A stretch of DNA of 64,000 nt, from the NCBI GenBank assembly GCA_030066975.1, contig JASJAO010000002.1:186001-250000 (forward strand). Reading direction: 5' to 3'. Below are positions 27,172 to 35,126 of the stretch, in pieces. The DNA is from Henriciella sp. (GTDB lineage Bacteria > Pseudomonadota > Alphaproteobacteria > Caulobacterales > Hyphomonadaceae). Under the pieces are notes generated by a model. It was given only the letters and a program-made list of their open reading frames with translations. It was not told where the DNA came from and did no database searches. Numbering within the stretch: the stretch's first letter is position 1; every line of letters starts with the position of its first letter. The position numbers and the translations under genes are program-made.

Positions 27172-28455
27172 ATGGCTGACACTGTACACATGACCAACGA
27201 CCTCCACGCAACGATGCTTGATATGGGCGCCCGCGCCCGGGCGGCTTCGGCTGAGCTTGCCCGGCGAACCCCGGATGCAAGAACCAAGGCCCTGCTTGCC
27301 ATGGCCGACGCGCTGAAAGCTGCAGAAGCCGATATCCTCGCGGCCAATGCAACTGATCTGGAGGGCGGCAAAGCCAAGGGCCTGAGCCCGGCCATGATGG
27401 ACCGGCTGGCGCTGACGCCGGAACGCCTCGACGGTGTCGCCGACGCTTTGAGGGATGTCGCCAAACTGGCAGATCCTGTCGGTGCGGAAATCGCGCGCTG
27501 GACGGTGCCAACCGGGCTCGACATTGCGCGCGTGCGCACACCGCTTGGCGTGATCGGGATCATTTACGAAGCCCGGCCAAACGTCACTGCAGATGCCGCA
27601 GCCCTGTGCCTGCGCTCCGGTAATGCGGCGATCCTGCGTGCGGGCAGTGAAAGCCTGCAATCGGCGATTGCGATTGCCAATGCGCTTCGAGCGGGCCTGA
27701 AACAGGCCGGCTTTCCGGAAGATGCGGTACAGCTCGTACAGACCACTGATCGCGACGCAGTGGGCCACATGCTGACTGGCCTTGGCGGCACAATTGACGT
27801 GATCGTGCCGCGCGGCGGTAAGGGCCTGGTGGCGCGTGTGCAGGACGATGCACGGGTGCCGGTCATCGGTCACCTTGAAGGGCTCTGCCACATCTATGTC
27901 GATGCCGATGCGGACCTGCAGAAAGCCATCGACATCACTGTAAACGCCAAATTGCGGCGGACCGGGATTTGCGGCGCGGCGGAAACGCTGCTGATGGACC
28001 GGGCGGTGGCCGCGCAAATGCTGCCAGCGATCGCGGCGGCGCTTCAGGATGCCGGTTGCACTTTGCGCGGCGATGCGGATGCGCGTGTGCTTATCCCCCA
28101 AATCGAGGCCGCGACAGAAGAAGACTGGCGCACAGAATATCTTGACGCGATCCTCTCGGTGCGCGTGGTCGATGGCCTTGACGGGGCACTCGACCATATC
28201 GCGACCTATGGCACCGGTCATACCGAAGCGATCATCACCGAAAACACCGCAACAGCGGAGCGGTTTCTGGCAGATGTCGATGCGGGCATCGTGATGCACA
28301 ACGCCTCGACCCAGTTCGCTGACGGCGGTCAGTTCGGTATGGGCGCAGAGATTGGCATCGCCACCGGGCGCATACATGCGCGCGGGCCCGTGGGTGCTGA
28401 ACAGCTGACCATCTTTAAATATCTCGTGCGCGGCACCGGACAGACGCGTCCTTAA
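27172..28455 (+). CDS. proA: Gamma-glutamyl phosphate reductase ProA
   Basis: NADPH-dependent reductase of proline synthesis, aldehyde-dehydrogenase fold. Seen: PLGVIGIIYEARPNVTADAAALCLRSGNAAILR, the cofactor segment VIVPRGGKGLVARVQ, the catalytic-Cys block KLRRTGICGAAETLL (Cys about 266), and C-terminal FADGGQFGMGAEIGIATGRIHARGPVGAEQLT. The frame opens at a TTG (27133) with ATGs at 27163, 27172 and 27190; 27172 gives 427 residues, the usual size, but the start is uncertain. It begins 74 bp after the tRNA. proB is not in the window. Confidence 0.95.
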   Translation: MADTVHMTNDLHATMLDMGARARAASAELARRTPDARTKALLAMADALKAAEADILAANATDLEGGKAKGLSPAMMDRLALTPERLDGVADALRDVAKLADPVGAEIARWTVPTGLDIARVRTPLGVIGIIYEARPNVTADAAALCLRSGNAAILRAGSESLQSAIAIANALRAGLKQAGFPEDAVQLVQTTDRDAVGHMLTGLGGTIDVIVPRGGKGLVARVQDDARVPVIGHLEGLCHIYVDADADLQKAIDITVNAKLRRTGICGAAETLLMDRAVAAQMLPAIAAALQDAGCTLRGDADARVLIPQIEAATEEDWRTEYLDAILSVRVVDGLDGALDHIATYGTGHTEAIITENTATAERFLADVDAGIVMHNASTQFADGGQFGMGAEIGIATGRIHARGPVGAEQLTIFKYLVRGTGQTRP

Positions 28456-28468
28456 TCCGCTTCTATGA

Positions 28469-28539
28469 TCCGCTCTTTTTCCCAACCAACGCCTTCAAAG
28501 CTCGCCGCCGCGGGTGGTTGGACCTGGGGAAAGAGCGGA
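28469..28539. other. Long imperfect hairpin between proA and nadD
   Basis: TCCGCTCTTTTTCCC (28469-28483) pairs with GGGGAAAGAGCGGA (28526-28539) apart from two extra T; inside, CCAACCA (28482-28488) pairs with TGGTTGG (28515-28521). It separates the two genes and covers the upstream GTG (28514) of the nadD frame, supporting the later nadD ATG. Confidence 0.55.
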
Positions 28540-28555
28540 CGGAGACCGCTCAGGA

Positions 28556-29164
28556 ATGCCTAGACTGCGCCCTGCTGCCCATTTGCCGCCCGCGGGCACA
28601 CGCCAGCGGATCGGCCTGTTCGGCGGCAGCTTCGACCCGCCGCACTCGGGCCACCTCCACGTCGCCGAGACCGCGCTGAAACGCCTGCGGCTCGACCAGG
28701 TCTGGTGGTTTCCAACACCGGGCAATCCGTTGAAAGCGCCGCCCGGAGAGTTTGACGCGCGCCTTGCCGCCGTTCAGGTTCTGACCGCACAGAACAAGGC
28801 GATGCGGATCAGCGATATCGAGATGCGGGCGCATCTGACCTATTCGATTGATCTCATCCGACTGGTCCGGGCGCACTGCCCTCAGGCCCAGCTGGTCTGG
28901 CTGATCGGCGCCGACAGTCTGATGACCATGCATTACTGGAAAGACTGGCGCCAGATTGCGGCGACCATCCCGATCGCGGTGGTCGCCAGACCCGGCTTCG
29001 AACTCGCCGCCCGCACCAGCCATTTTGCCCGCATCTTCCGTGACGCCCGCCTACCCGCACGCTCAGCGGTTGCCCTGCCCGGCCACAAGACCCCGGCCTG
29101 GACCTATCTCAACGCGCCACTCAATCGGATGAGCTCAACGGCGTTGCGGAAAAGGCGCAAGTAA
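28556..29164 (+). CDS. nadD: Nicotinate-nucleotide adenylyltransferase NadD
   Basis: Converts NaMN to deamido-NAD. 202 residues with the nucleotidyltransferase motif IGLFGGSFDPPHSGHLHVAE (HxGH near 30), WWFPTPGNPLK, WLIGADSLMTMHYWKDWRQI, and the C-terminal SSTALRKR. ATG 28556 is chosen because the alternative GTG at 28514 lies in a hairpin. It is followed directly by the asparaginase-like gene (no gap), then rsfS and rlmH, a typical alphaproteobacterial block apart from the asparaginase. Confidence 0.95.
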   Translation: MPRLRPAAHLPPAGTRQRIGLFGGSFDPPHSGHLHVAETALKRLRLDQVWWFPTPGNPLKAPPGEFDARLAAVQVLTAQNKAMRISDIEMRAHLTYSIDLIRLVRAHCPQAQLVWLIGADSLMTMHYWKDWRQIAATIPIAVVARPGFELAARTSHFARIFRDARLPARSAVALPGHKTPAWTYLNAPLNRMSSTALRKRRK

Positions 29165-29695
29165 ATGGACCATCCCAAGCTGCACATCTTCACTACCGGC
29201 GGGACGATCGACAAAGTCTATTTCGATGCCCTGTCAGAGTTTCAAGTCGGAGAGACCGCGCTTAATGCGATCCTGCGCGAAGCGAATGTCCGGTTCGAGC
29301 ACAAGATCACGCCGCTGATGCGCAAGGACAGTCTGGAACTGACGGACGCAGATCGCGCGGTGATCCATGAGGCCGTCTTAAATACACCGGCGAAACACAT
29401 TCTGATCACGCATGGCACGGATACGATGGCGGTCTCTGCCCGGCATATCAGTGACATTGGTGGTAAGACAATTGTCTTTACCGGCGCAATGCAGCCCGCC
29501 TCGCAGCGCTCCACCGATGCGATTTTCAATATTGGTTTCGCCATTTCGAACGCGTTTCTGCTGCCGCCGGGGGTCTATCTCGCGATGAATGGCCGGGTTT
29601 TCGATCCGCAAACCGTCGTGAAGGATCGCGCCGCGGGCCAATTCAAGACCGATCAGACAAGCAAATTGCGCGACTCGAATGATATATCCGCCTAA
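29165..29695 (+). CDS. Single-domain asparaginase-like protein
   Basis: 176 residues, about half the length of type I/II L-asparaginases. It contains the N-terminal catalytic domain only: IFTTGGTIDKVYFD (first Thr motif), then LITHGTDTMAVSARHI (second motif, the Thr-Asp and partner), VFTGAMQPASQRSTDAIFNIGFAI and MNGRVFDPQTVVKDRA. The C-terminal domain is missing, and the stop is followed by unrelated sequence. It starts at the base after the nadD stop. Possible roles are asparagine or isoaspartyl hydrolysis; activity of the lone domain is unproven. Confidence 0.85.
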   Translation: MDHPKLHIFTTGGTIDKVYFDALSEFQVGETALNAILREANVRFEHKITPLMRKDSLELTDADRAVIHEAVLNTPAKHILITHGTDTMAVSARHISDIGGKTIVFTGAMQPASQRSTDAIFNIGFAISNAFLLPPGVYLAMNGRVFDPQTVVKDRAAGQFKTDQTSKLRDSNDISA

Positions 29696-29882
29696 TTCGC
29701 TGGCAGCGCCTTCAGGGTTTGCGTGGCAAACACGTCACATCGGCTCCGGAATCCACGCTTTTGGGGTGATCAGGACATTGGGGATTCCAGGTCACAGTCA
29801 CCGTTTCTGCGCAGGCGGCTCTGGAGGCTGAGAGCGGCTCGTGTTATGTCTATGGCCAGCATAATTACATTGGAGCCCTGCC

Positions 29883-30281
29883 CTGCCTGCCCAAACATAT
29901 GAGACCCGTCCAGCAAGCGCTGTTTCGATTGACGATATCCGCGCCCGGTCCGAGCTACTCATCGCCTCTCTTGAAGATGATAAAGCTGAAGATCTTGTCG
30001 TAATCGACCTGGCAGGCAAATCCTCACTCGCTGATATCATGATCCTCGCGTCCGGCCGCTCGGCTCGGCATGTAAGCTCGATTGCCGATCATCTGGCGAA
30101 AATCGTCAAAGAACATACCGGTCAGGCGCCGAAGCTTGAAGGCATGCCGAATGCCGACTGGGTGTTGATTGATCTTGGCGATATTATTGTCCACCTGTTT
30201 CGCCCGGAAGTCCGCTCATTCTACAATCTGGAAAAGATCTGGGCCGATGAGGACAATAGCCACGTCCATAAAGACGTTTAA
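29883..30281 (+). CDS. rsfS: Ribosomal silencing factor RsfS (non-canonical start)
   Basis: Binds ribosomal protein uL14 and blocks subunit joining under starvation. Family sequence runs from SLEDDKAEDLVVIDLAGKSS through IMILASGRSARHVSSIADHL, EGMPNADWVLIDLGDIIVHLF and RPEVRSFYNLEKIW. Conserved residues begin well before the first ATG (30039). Upstream to the stop at 29862 there is no ATG, GTG or TTG in frame. CTG at 29883 has GGAG at 29872-29875 with a 7-bp spacer and gives 132 residues. An ATG at 29899 is out of frame by one, so an indel is an alternative. Confidence 0.85.
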   Translation: MPAQTYETRPASAVSIDDIRARSELLIASLEDDKAEDLVVIDLAGKSSLADIMILASGRSARHVSSIADHLAKIVKEHTGQAPKLEGMPNADWVLIDLGDIIVHLFRPEVRSFYNLEKIWADEDNSHVHKDV

Positions 30282-30296
30282 GCCGCGCCGTCTGCA

Positions 30297-30761
30297 GTGA
30301 ACATTACGATCCTGAGTGTCGGGCGTCTGAAAAAAGGCCCGGAGAAACAGCTCGTTGATGACTATGTCGATCGGTTTCGGAAATCCGGAAGACAGCTCGG
30401 CTTTCGCAGCCTGAATCTGATTGATGTGGAGGCTGGGCCAAGCCTTGAGGCAGAAGGCGCGCGGCTGCTTGCTAAGCTCCCGGAAGGGTCAAACGCCATC
30501 CGCCTGGATGAATTTGGCCCGCAGTGGACATCGAAGGCCTTCGCGCAAAAGCTCAGCAAATGGCGCGATGATGGCGTGGCTGAAACGGTATTCCTGATTG
30601 GTGGTGCCGCTGGCTATAGCCATGCGGTTCAGCAAGCCGTTCCAGCAACACTCGCCTTCGGGCCGCAAACCTGGCCACATCGCCTGGTGAAAGTAATGCT
30701 GAGCGAACAACTCTACCGCGCCGCAAGCCTGCTGGGCGGATTGCCTTACCACAAGGCTTAA
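30297..30761 (+). CDS. rlmH: 23S rRNA pseudouridine-1915 N3-methyltransferase RlmH
   Basis: SPOUT methyltransferase modifying helix 69 of 23S rRNA on the 70S ribosome. 154 residues, the family length: N-terminal ITILSVGRLKKGPEKQLVDDYVDRF, LDEFGPQWTSKAFAQKL near 70, AdoMet-knot motif VFLIGGAAGYSHAV near 98-111, and C-terminal PHRLVKVMLSEQLYRAASLLGGLPYHK. The start is GTG (30297), 15 bp after rsfS. Last gene of the nadD-rsfS-rlmH block. Confidence 0.96.
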   Translation: MNITILSVGRLKKGPEKQLVDDYVDRFRKSGRQLGFRSLNLIDVEAGPSLEAEGARLLAKLPEGSNAIRLDEFGPQWTSKAFAQKLSKWRDDGVAETVFLIGGAAGYSHAVQQAVPATLAFGPQTWPHRLVKVMLSEQLYRAASLLGGLPYHKA

Positions 30762-30984
30762 AGCCCACACTGTCCGGCCCGAGAGCGCTGAAAGCGTGGG
30801 CTGTAGAAGACACGCCGCGCCAAAATTATGCATATCGCCAGCCATGCGGGCGCAATTTGCCCGGTTTGCACGAATTTCGAGCGTTTCCGGGAATTTCGCC
30901 CCGTAGCGAACCCGGTGACTGGATAAAAGGTGGGCAGTTTTGTCTACGGAAGCCATCCGCTCTCCCAAATAAGAGGAAAAGAAG

Positions 30985-31665
30985 ATGGGTAAAACACTTT
31001 CGCGGGCCGCTTTGCTCGCCCTTGCAGCAGGCATCATGGCCACTCCCACCGTGGCCGCAGAAGGCGAGTTCAGCGGCAACATCGCCCTGACGACAGATTA
31101 CGTCTTCCGTGGTGTCACACAGTCTGACGGCGCGCCAATGGTTCAAGGCGGCTTTGACTGGGCTTCAGACGAATTCTATGTCGGAACTTGGGCGTCCGGT
31201 GTTGATTTCGGTGACGGCACCAGCACAGAGATCGACCTCTATGCCGGTTGGACACCAAGCGTAGGTCAGTTCGACCTCGATTTCGGCTTTATCTATTATC
31301 TTTACCCAGATGCTCCGGATGAGCCAGAGCAGAACTTCGTAGAAATCTACGCTGGCGCGAGCACGACCCTGGGTATTTTCGACGTCGGTGCTTCTTATGC
31401 CTACTCGCCTGAATTCTATCTAGAGTCCGGCGCAGCAGGTTATCTCAACGCGACGATCGGAACTGCCCTTGGCGAGAATTTCGGGATTGATGCCTCAGTC
31501 GGTTATTCGGACTCTTATGATGACAATTTCGACTCCTATACCGACTACTCCATTGGTCTAACCACATCCTTCCAGGATTATGTGGACCTCGATTTCCGTT
31601 ATATCGGCACAGATGACGATTCCATCGATGAGGCCTTTGTCATCACGGTCAGCCGAGGACTGTAA
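30985..31665 (+). CDS. TorF-like putative porin
   Basis: 226 residues: signal peptide MGKTLSRAALLALAAGIMATPTVAA, then GEFSGNIALTTDYVFRGVTQSDGAPMVQGGFDW, the N-terminal motif of this putative porin family, and alternating amphipathic beta strands rich in Asp, Tyr and Gly, ending RGL. An outer-membrane beta-barrel is expected; the substrate is unknown. AAGAGGAAAAGAAG precedes the ATG. Upstream, GAATTTCG occurs at 30872-30879 and 30891-30898, a possible regulator repeat. A strong terminator follows. Confidence 0.85.
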   Translation: MGKTLSRAALLALAAGIMATPTVAAEGEFSGNIALTTDYVFRGVTQSDGAPMVQGGFDWASDEFYVGTWASGVDFGDGTSTEIDLYAGWTPSVGQFDLDFGFIYYLYPDAPDEPEQNFVEIYAGASTTLGIFDVGASYAYSPEFYLESGAAGYLNATIGTALGENFGIDASVGYSDSYDDNFDSYTDYSIGLTTSFQDYVDLDFRYIGTDDDSIDEAFVITVSRGL

Positions 31666-31715
31666 TTCTTCTGTTCAAGCCAGCCTGTTTCCCTCCTGTC
31701 CAGGCTGGTGACATT

Positions 31716-31752
31716 GACCGTCACTTCGTTCTTCGGAGTGGCGGTCTTTTTT
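31716..31752 (+). terminator. Rho-independent terminator after the porin gene
   Basis: GACCGTCACT pairs with AGTGGCGGTC (10 pairs, one G-T) and is followed by a run of six T. It lies 50 bp after the porin stop and 44 bp before the antiporter start. A further hairpin, CAGCCTG/CAGGCTG at 31681-31707, precedes it. Confidence 0.88.
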
Positions 31753-31795
31753 ATTTGAATTCCGTACCATATGGATAAGACGAAGGAGACTTTTC

Positions 31796-33532
31796 ATGGC
31801 CGATCCATCCCTCAGTCCAGTTGAAGCGCTTATGCCGGCCATGGTCCTGCTTGGGGTGGGCGGTGCGTCAGCTGTGGCCTCAAAAGTGCTGAAGCTCAGC
31901 CCCATTGTCGGGTATCTTGCCGCTGGTGTACTGATCGGCCCGCACGTCTTCGGCGTCATTGAAGAAAACGCGACGACACATTTGCTGGCCGAACTCGGAG
32001 TCGTTTTCCTACTGTTTGATATCGGCATGCATGTGTCGGTGCGTGAGATGCGCGAGAGCGGCCGGGACATGATTGGACTGGCCCCGACGCATATGGTGCT
32101 CGCAGGTGTGCCCTTTACTATAGCGCTCGGCTTGTTTGGCCTGCCCTGGCCCGCCGCGATTGCGATCGGTATATCGCTTGCTCTGTCCTCAACCGCGGTT
32201 GTCTCGCGGATCATTGACGAGCGAAACCTCAATTCCTGTCCGCTCGGCCGCTCCGCGATCCATGTGCTGATTTTTCAGGATATTGTCGCCATCTTCCTGT
32301 TGATCTTCGCAAGCTCGCTTGGTGGGGACTCGGGCAATCTGGCCATCACGATGGGTCAGGCGGCAATTGCGGCATTTGTTGCGTTCGGCGCCGCGATCCT
32401 GGCCGGGCGCTATCTGATGGGGCCGGTGCTGCAACTTCTGATCTCAACCCGCAATCAGGAAGCGTTCACCGCCGCAACGCTCTTTCTGGTCCTCGCCGCC
32501 GCCGCTGCGACCGCCACGATGGGACTATCGCTGACACTTGGGGCCTTCCTTGCCGGTCTGGCCGTGTCAGGCACATCTTTCCGCCACCAGATCCAGACCG
32601 AGACCGGACCCTTCCGAGGCCTGCTCCTGTCTTTCTTCTTCATGTCAGTTGGACTGATGCTCGATGTTCCGGCCCTGATCGCCAATCTCCCACTGGTCAT
32701 CTTTGCCGCCATCACGATCCTCTTGTTCAAGACTATGTCTGGCATGCTGGCCGGTCTTCTGAACGGTTGGAGCAAGGCTGGCACCACCCAGTTGGGCTTT
32801 TTGCTGGCGCAAGGCTCTGAGTTCACACTCGTGGTTATGGCCATCATTGTTGCTGCATCTGACATTGTCTCGCCATTTGCAGAAACCATCATCGTCGCCG
32901 GAGTCGCTTTGTCGCTGGCCGCCGCACCGGTTTGGGCCGGTTTGGGGATGAGACTGTCCCGTTTGATCGCGGCCCGTCGCAAAGATGCGCCGGTTGATGC
33001 CCCCTCGAGCGGCGCGACAGCAACGCCGGTTGTGATTTTCGGCATGACCGATGCCGGGCGGCTGGCAGCTGATGCCTTGACCGACAATGACATCCCGTTC
33101 GTCGCCTTCGACGCCGATCCGGATCGGTTCATGTCGGCCATTGCGGACGGCTACCAGGTCCTGTTTGGTGATGCGTCCAACCTGAAACTGGTTGAAGCCG
33201 CCGGGGCTGCGCAAGCCCGCGCGATTGTGATCGGCGCCCCCCGCTATGAAGTATCCAAGGCGATTACACCTGCGGTGGAGCGGAACTTCCCCGGCACGCC
33301 GCGTTTTGTCAGCGTAACCAATGATGAAGACGAAGCCCGGTTCAGTGCTCTCGGCATGCATGCCTGGTTATCGGTCACTGAACCACACGGCATCGAAATG
33401 GCCGCTGACATTCTACAGGAACTCGGTATTGATGAAGATCGCATCAGTGAGTGGCTGAAAACACAATCGGAGCGGTACCATATCGAGGACCGCTCCGAAG
33501 ATGTGATCGAGATTGTTGAGGAGGCCGCCTAA
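31796..33532 (+). CDS. CPA2-family monovalent cation:proton antiporter (KefB/RosB type)
   Basis: 578 residues. About 12 membrane helices occupy residues 10-395, with the family blocks SPIVGYLAAGVLIGP, LAELGVVFLLFDIGMHVSVREM, ALSSTAVVSRIIDE and the ion-site stretch IFQDIVAIFLLIFA. A cytosolic TrkA-N-like domain follows (VVIFGMTDAGRLAADALTDNDIPFVAFDADPDR, about 412-445), so gating by nucleotide is likely. Substrate (K+ or Na+) cannot be decided. It is preceded by a terminator and is convergent with gcrA, 24 bp away. Confidence 0.9.
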   Translation: MADPSLSPVEALMPAMVLLGVGGASAVASKVLKLSPIVGYLAAGVLIGPHVFGVIEENATTHLLAELGVVFLLFDIGMHVSVREMRESGRDMIGLAPTHMVLAGVPFTIALGLFGLPWPAAIAIGISLALSSTAVVSRIIDERNLNSCPLGRSAIHVLIFQDIVAIFLLIFASSLGGDSGNLAITMGQAAIAAFVAFGAAILAGRYLMGPVLQLLISTRNQEAFTAATLFLVLAAAAATATMGLSLTLGAFLAGLAVSGTSFRHQIQTETGPFRGLLLSFFFMSVGLMLDVPALIANLPLVIFAAITILLFKTMSGMLAGLLNGWSKAGTTQLGFLLAQGSEFTLVVMAIIVAASDIVSPFAETIIVAGVALSLAAAPVWAGLGMRLSRLIAARRKDAPVDAPSSGATATPVVIFGMTDAGRLAADALTDNDIPFVAFDADPDRFMSAIADGYQVLFGDASNLKLVEAAGAAQARAIVIGAPRYEVSKAITPAVERNFPGTPRFVSVTNDEDEARFSALGMHAWLSVTEPHGIEMAADILQELGIDEDRISEWLKTQSERYHIEDRSEDVIEIVEEAA

Positions 33533-33556
33533 AGCGAAGCCTCGCGCCAGTCGGCC

Positions 33557-34081
33557 TTAGCCTGCAATCTTGCGCACGTAATCGTATTCAGACTTTTTGC
33601 GCTCGCGCTTTTTGGCTGGCTGAAACGCCACTTTCGCATGCTCTGCGCAGTAGGGCCCACAGGTCGCCTTGCGCCCACAGAACGCGAACTTCGGATCTGC
33701 CGGATCACCGATCGGCCACTTACACATGCTGTCGCGCAGTGTGAGAATGGTCGCGGCCTCGCCATCTGCCAGCGGCTGCGGCGGCAAGGTGACCATAACC
33801 GCCTTTTCCACGGTCCGGGTTTGAGCGTCGCTGCTCGGCGCAGCTGGGCGCGGCGTCACGACGCTGCCATCCGGTTGCACGCGCGGCTTCGGACGGGCCA
33901 GACGCGGCGGCCGTTTGACCGGGCGAGACGGCGTTGCACGACCCGACAGGCCAAGCCGATGCACTTTGCCGATCACAGCATTGCGCGTGACCCCGCCCAG
34001 CTCTTTGGCAATTTGACTGGCTGAATGCCCTTCAGCCCAGAGTTTTTTCAAAACCTCGACGCGATCTTCTGTCCAAGCCAT
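33557..34081 (-). CDS. gcrA: Cell cycle regulator GcrA
   Basis: 174 residues. N-terminal MAWTEDRVEVLKKLWAEGHSASQIAKELGGVTRNAVIGKVHRLGL is the GcrA DNA-binding helix-turn-helix; the middle is a basic, Pro-rich linker (ATPSRPVKRPPRLARPKPRV); the C terminus CKWPIGDPADPKFAFCGRKATCGPYCAEHAKVAF carries four Cys and a His and contacts sigma-70 in Caulobacter (established). GcrA activates promoters with methylated GANTC sites. Its own upstream region holds DnaA-box and GANTC sequences. Confidence 0.97.
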   Translation of the reverse strand: MAWTEDRVEVLKKLWAEGHSASQIAKELGGVTRNAVIGKVHRLGLSGRATPSRPVKRPPRLARPKPRVQPDGSVVTPRPAAPSSDAQTRTVEKAVMVTLPPQPLADGEAATILTLRDSMCKWPIGDPADPKFAFCGRKATCGPYCAEHAKVAFQPAKKRERKKSEYDYVRKIAG

Positions 34082-34197
34082 ACATATTCACTGCTTTACA
34101 GCAGCCCCTATATCTTGATGCAGGAATGCCCATCAGCCCCGCTCTAACGCTACATATCGTATCAACATCGAAATGAAGCACAAGATGCTGATAGCGG

Positions 34198-34266
34198 CAA
34201 TCCACAGGCAATCAATATATAGTAGGAACTGTGGATAAAGTAAGGCCTATCGCCAAACCGTGAATC
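34198..34266. promoter_or_regulatory. DnaA boxes and GANTC site upstream of gcrA
   Basis: TGTGGATAA (34230-34238) is the exact complement of the consensus DnaA box TTATCCACA; CAATCCACA (34198-34206) is a weaker box in the opposite orientation, 32 bp away. GAATC at 34262-34266 is a CcrM site. These lie in the 204-bp gap shared by gcrA (minus) and an ABC permease gene (plus). DnaA activates gcrA in Caulobacter (established), so the sites fit gcrA control. Confidence 0.6.
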
Positions 34267-34285
34267 TGGCCCTACATAGCGAGGC

Positions 34286-35116
34286 ATGCCTGATACATCT
34301 GCGCCGCTGGCGCCCCCAAAACCCCGCACCTATGGCGCGTTCAACTGGCTCGGTCTCTGGACGCTGTATAAGCGCGAAGTTGGCCGGTTTCTGAAAGTCT
34401 GGATGCAGACGCTGCTGGCGCCGGTCATCTCAACTTTGCTGTTCATGACGGTATTCAAGCTGGCGTTCGGCAATCGCGGTGAGCTGAGCGGTGATTTTGC
34501 CGGGCTCAACTATAATGACTTCCTGGCGCCGGGCCTGATCGTCATGGCGATGCTGCAGAATGCGTTTCAAAACTCCTCCAGCTCTTTAACGATCGCCAAG
34601 GTTCAGGGCAGCCAGGTGGACTTCCTGATGCCGCCGCTGTCGCCGGTCGAGCTGGCGACCGGCTTTATTTTTGGCGCGGTGACGCGCGGCCTGTTGGTGG
34701 GCGCGATCTCTGCGGTCGGTATTCATTTCAGCGGTCTGGCGAGCCTAAGCGTTGAAAACCTGTTTCCAGTGATCTGGTTTGGTCTGATGGCGACGATTTC
34801 ACTATCAGCCATCGGAGCCATGGGCGGGATCTGGGCCGACAAGTTCGATCACCTGGCCGCGGTTAGCAATTTTGTCATCGTGCCGCTGACTTTCCTGTCG
34901 GGCACCTTCTACGACATCAATGTGCTGGTCGAGCCGTTCATCACACTCGCCCATTTTGATCCGATTTTCTATCTCATTGACGGCTTTCGGTATGGCTTCC
35001 TGGACGCGGCCAATTCGAACCTTTTGACCGGATACATTGCGACCGGGGCGTTTGCCTTGGCGACATCGGCGGGCGTCTGGTGGATGATCAAAACCGGTTA
35101 CAAGCTGAAAAGCTAG
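34286..35116 (+). CDS. ABC-2 type transporter permease
   Basis: 276 residues with six membrane segments after a soluble N terminus: WMQTLLAPVISTLLFMTVFKLAF, FLAPGLIVMAMLQNAFQNSSSSLTIAK, then FIFGAVTRGLLVGAISAVGI, LMATISLSAIGAMGGIWADKFDH, FVIVPLTFLSGTFYDI and a last helix near 255. This is the ABC-2/YadH-like pattern used for lipid, polysaccharide or drug export. The matching ATPase is not adjacent: the next ABC gene is an ABC-F protein without a transport role. Divergent from gcrA. Confidence 0.88.
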   Translation: MPDTSAPLAPPKPRTYGAFNWLGLWTLYKREVGRFLKVWMQTLLAPVISTLLFMTVFKLAFGNRGELSGDFAGLNYNDFLAPGLIVMAMLQNAFQNSSSSLTIAKVQGSQVDFLMPPLSPVELATGFIFGAVTRGLLVGAISAVGIHFSGLASLSVENLFPVIWFGLMATISLSAIGAMGGIWADKFDHLAAVSNFVIVPLTFLSGTFYDINVLVEPFITLAHFDPIFYLIDGFRYGFLDAANSNLLTGYIATGAFALATSAGVWWMIKTGYKLKS

Positions 35117-35126
35117 TCCGCGGACA

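Noticed and set aside
26582-27563. Two minus-strand open frames running through the tRNA and trkH/proA ends
   Set aside because: Their recognisable strings come from translating the tRNA gene backwards, a known source of false proteins.
27112-28485. 457-residue minus-strand open frame opposite proA
   Set aside because: ProA on the plus strand has all catalytic motifs; the minus frame shows none.
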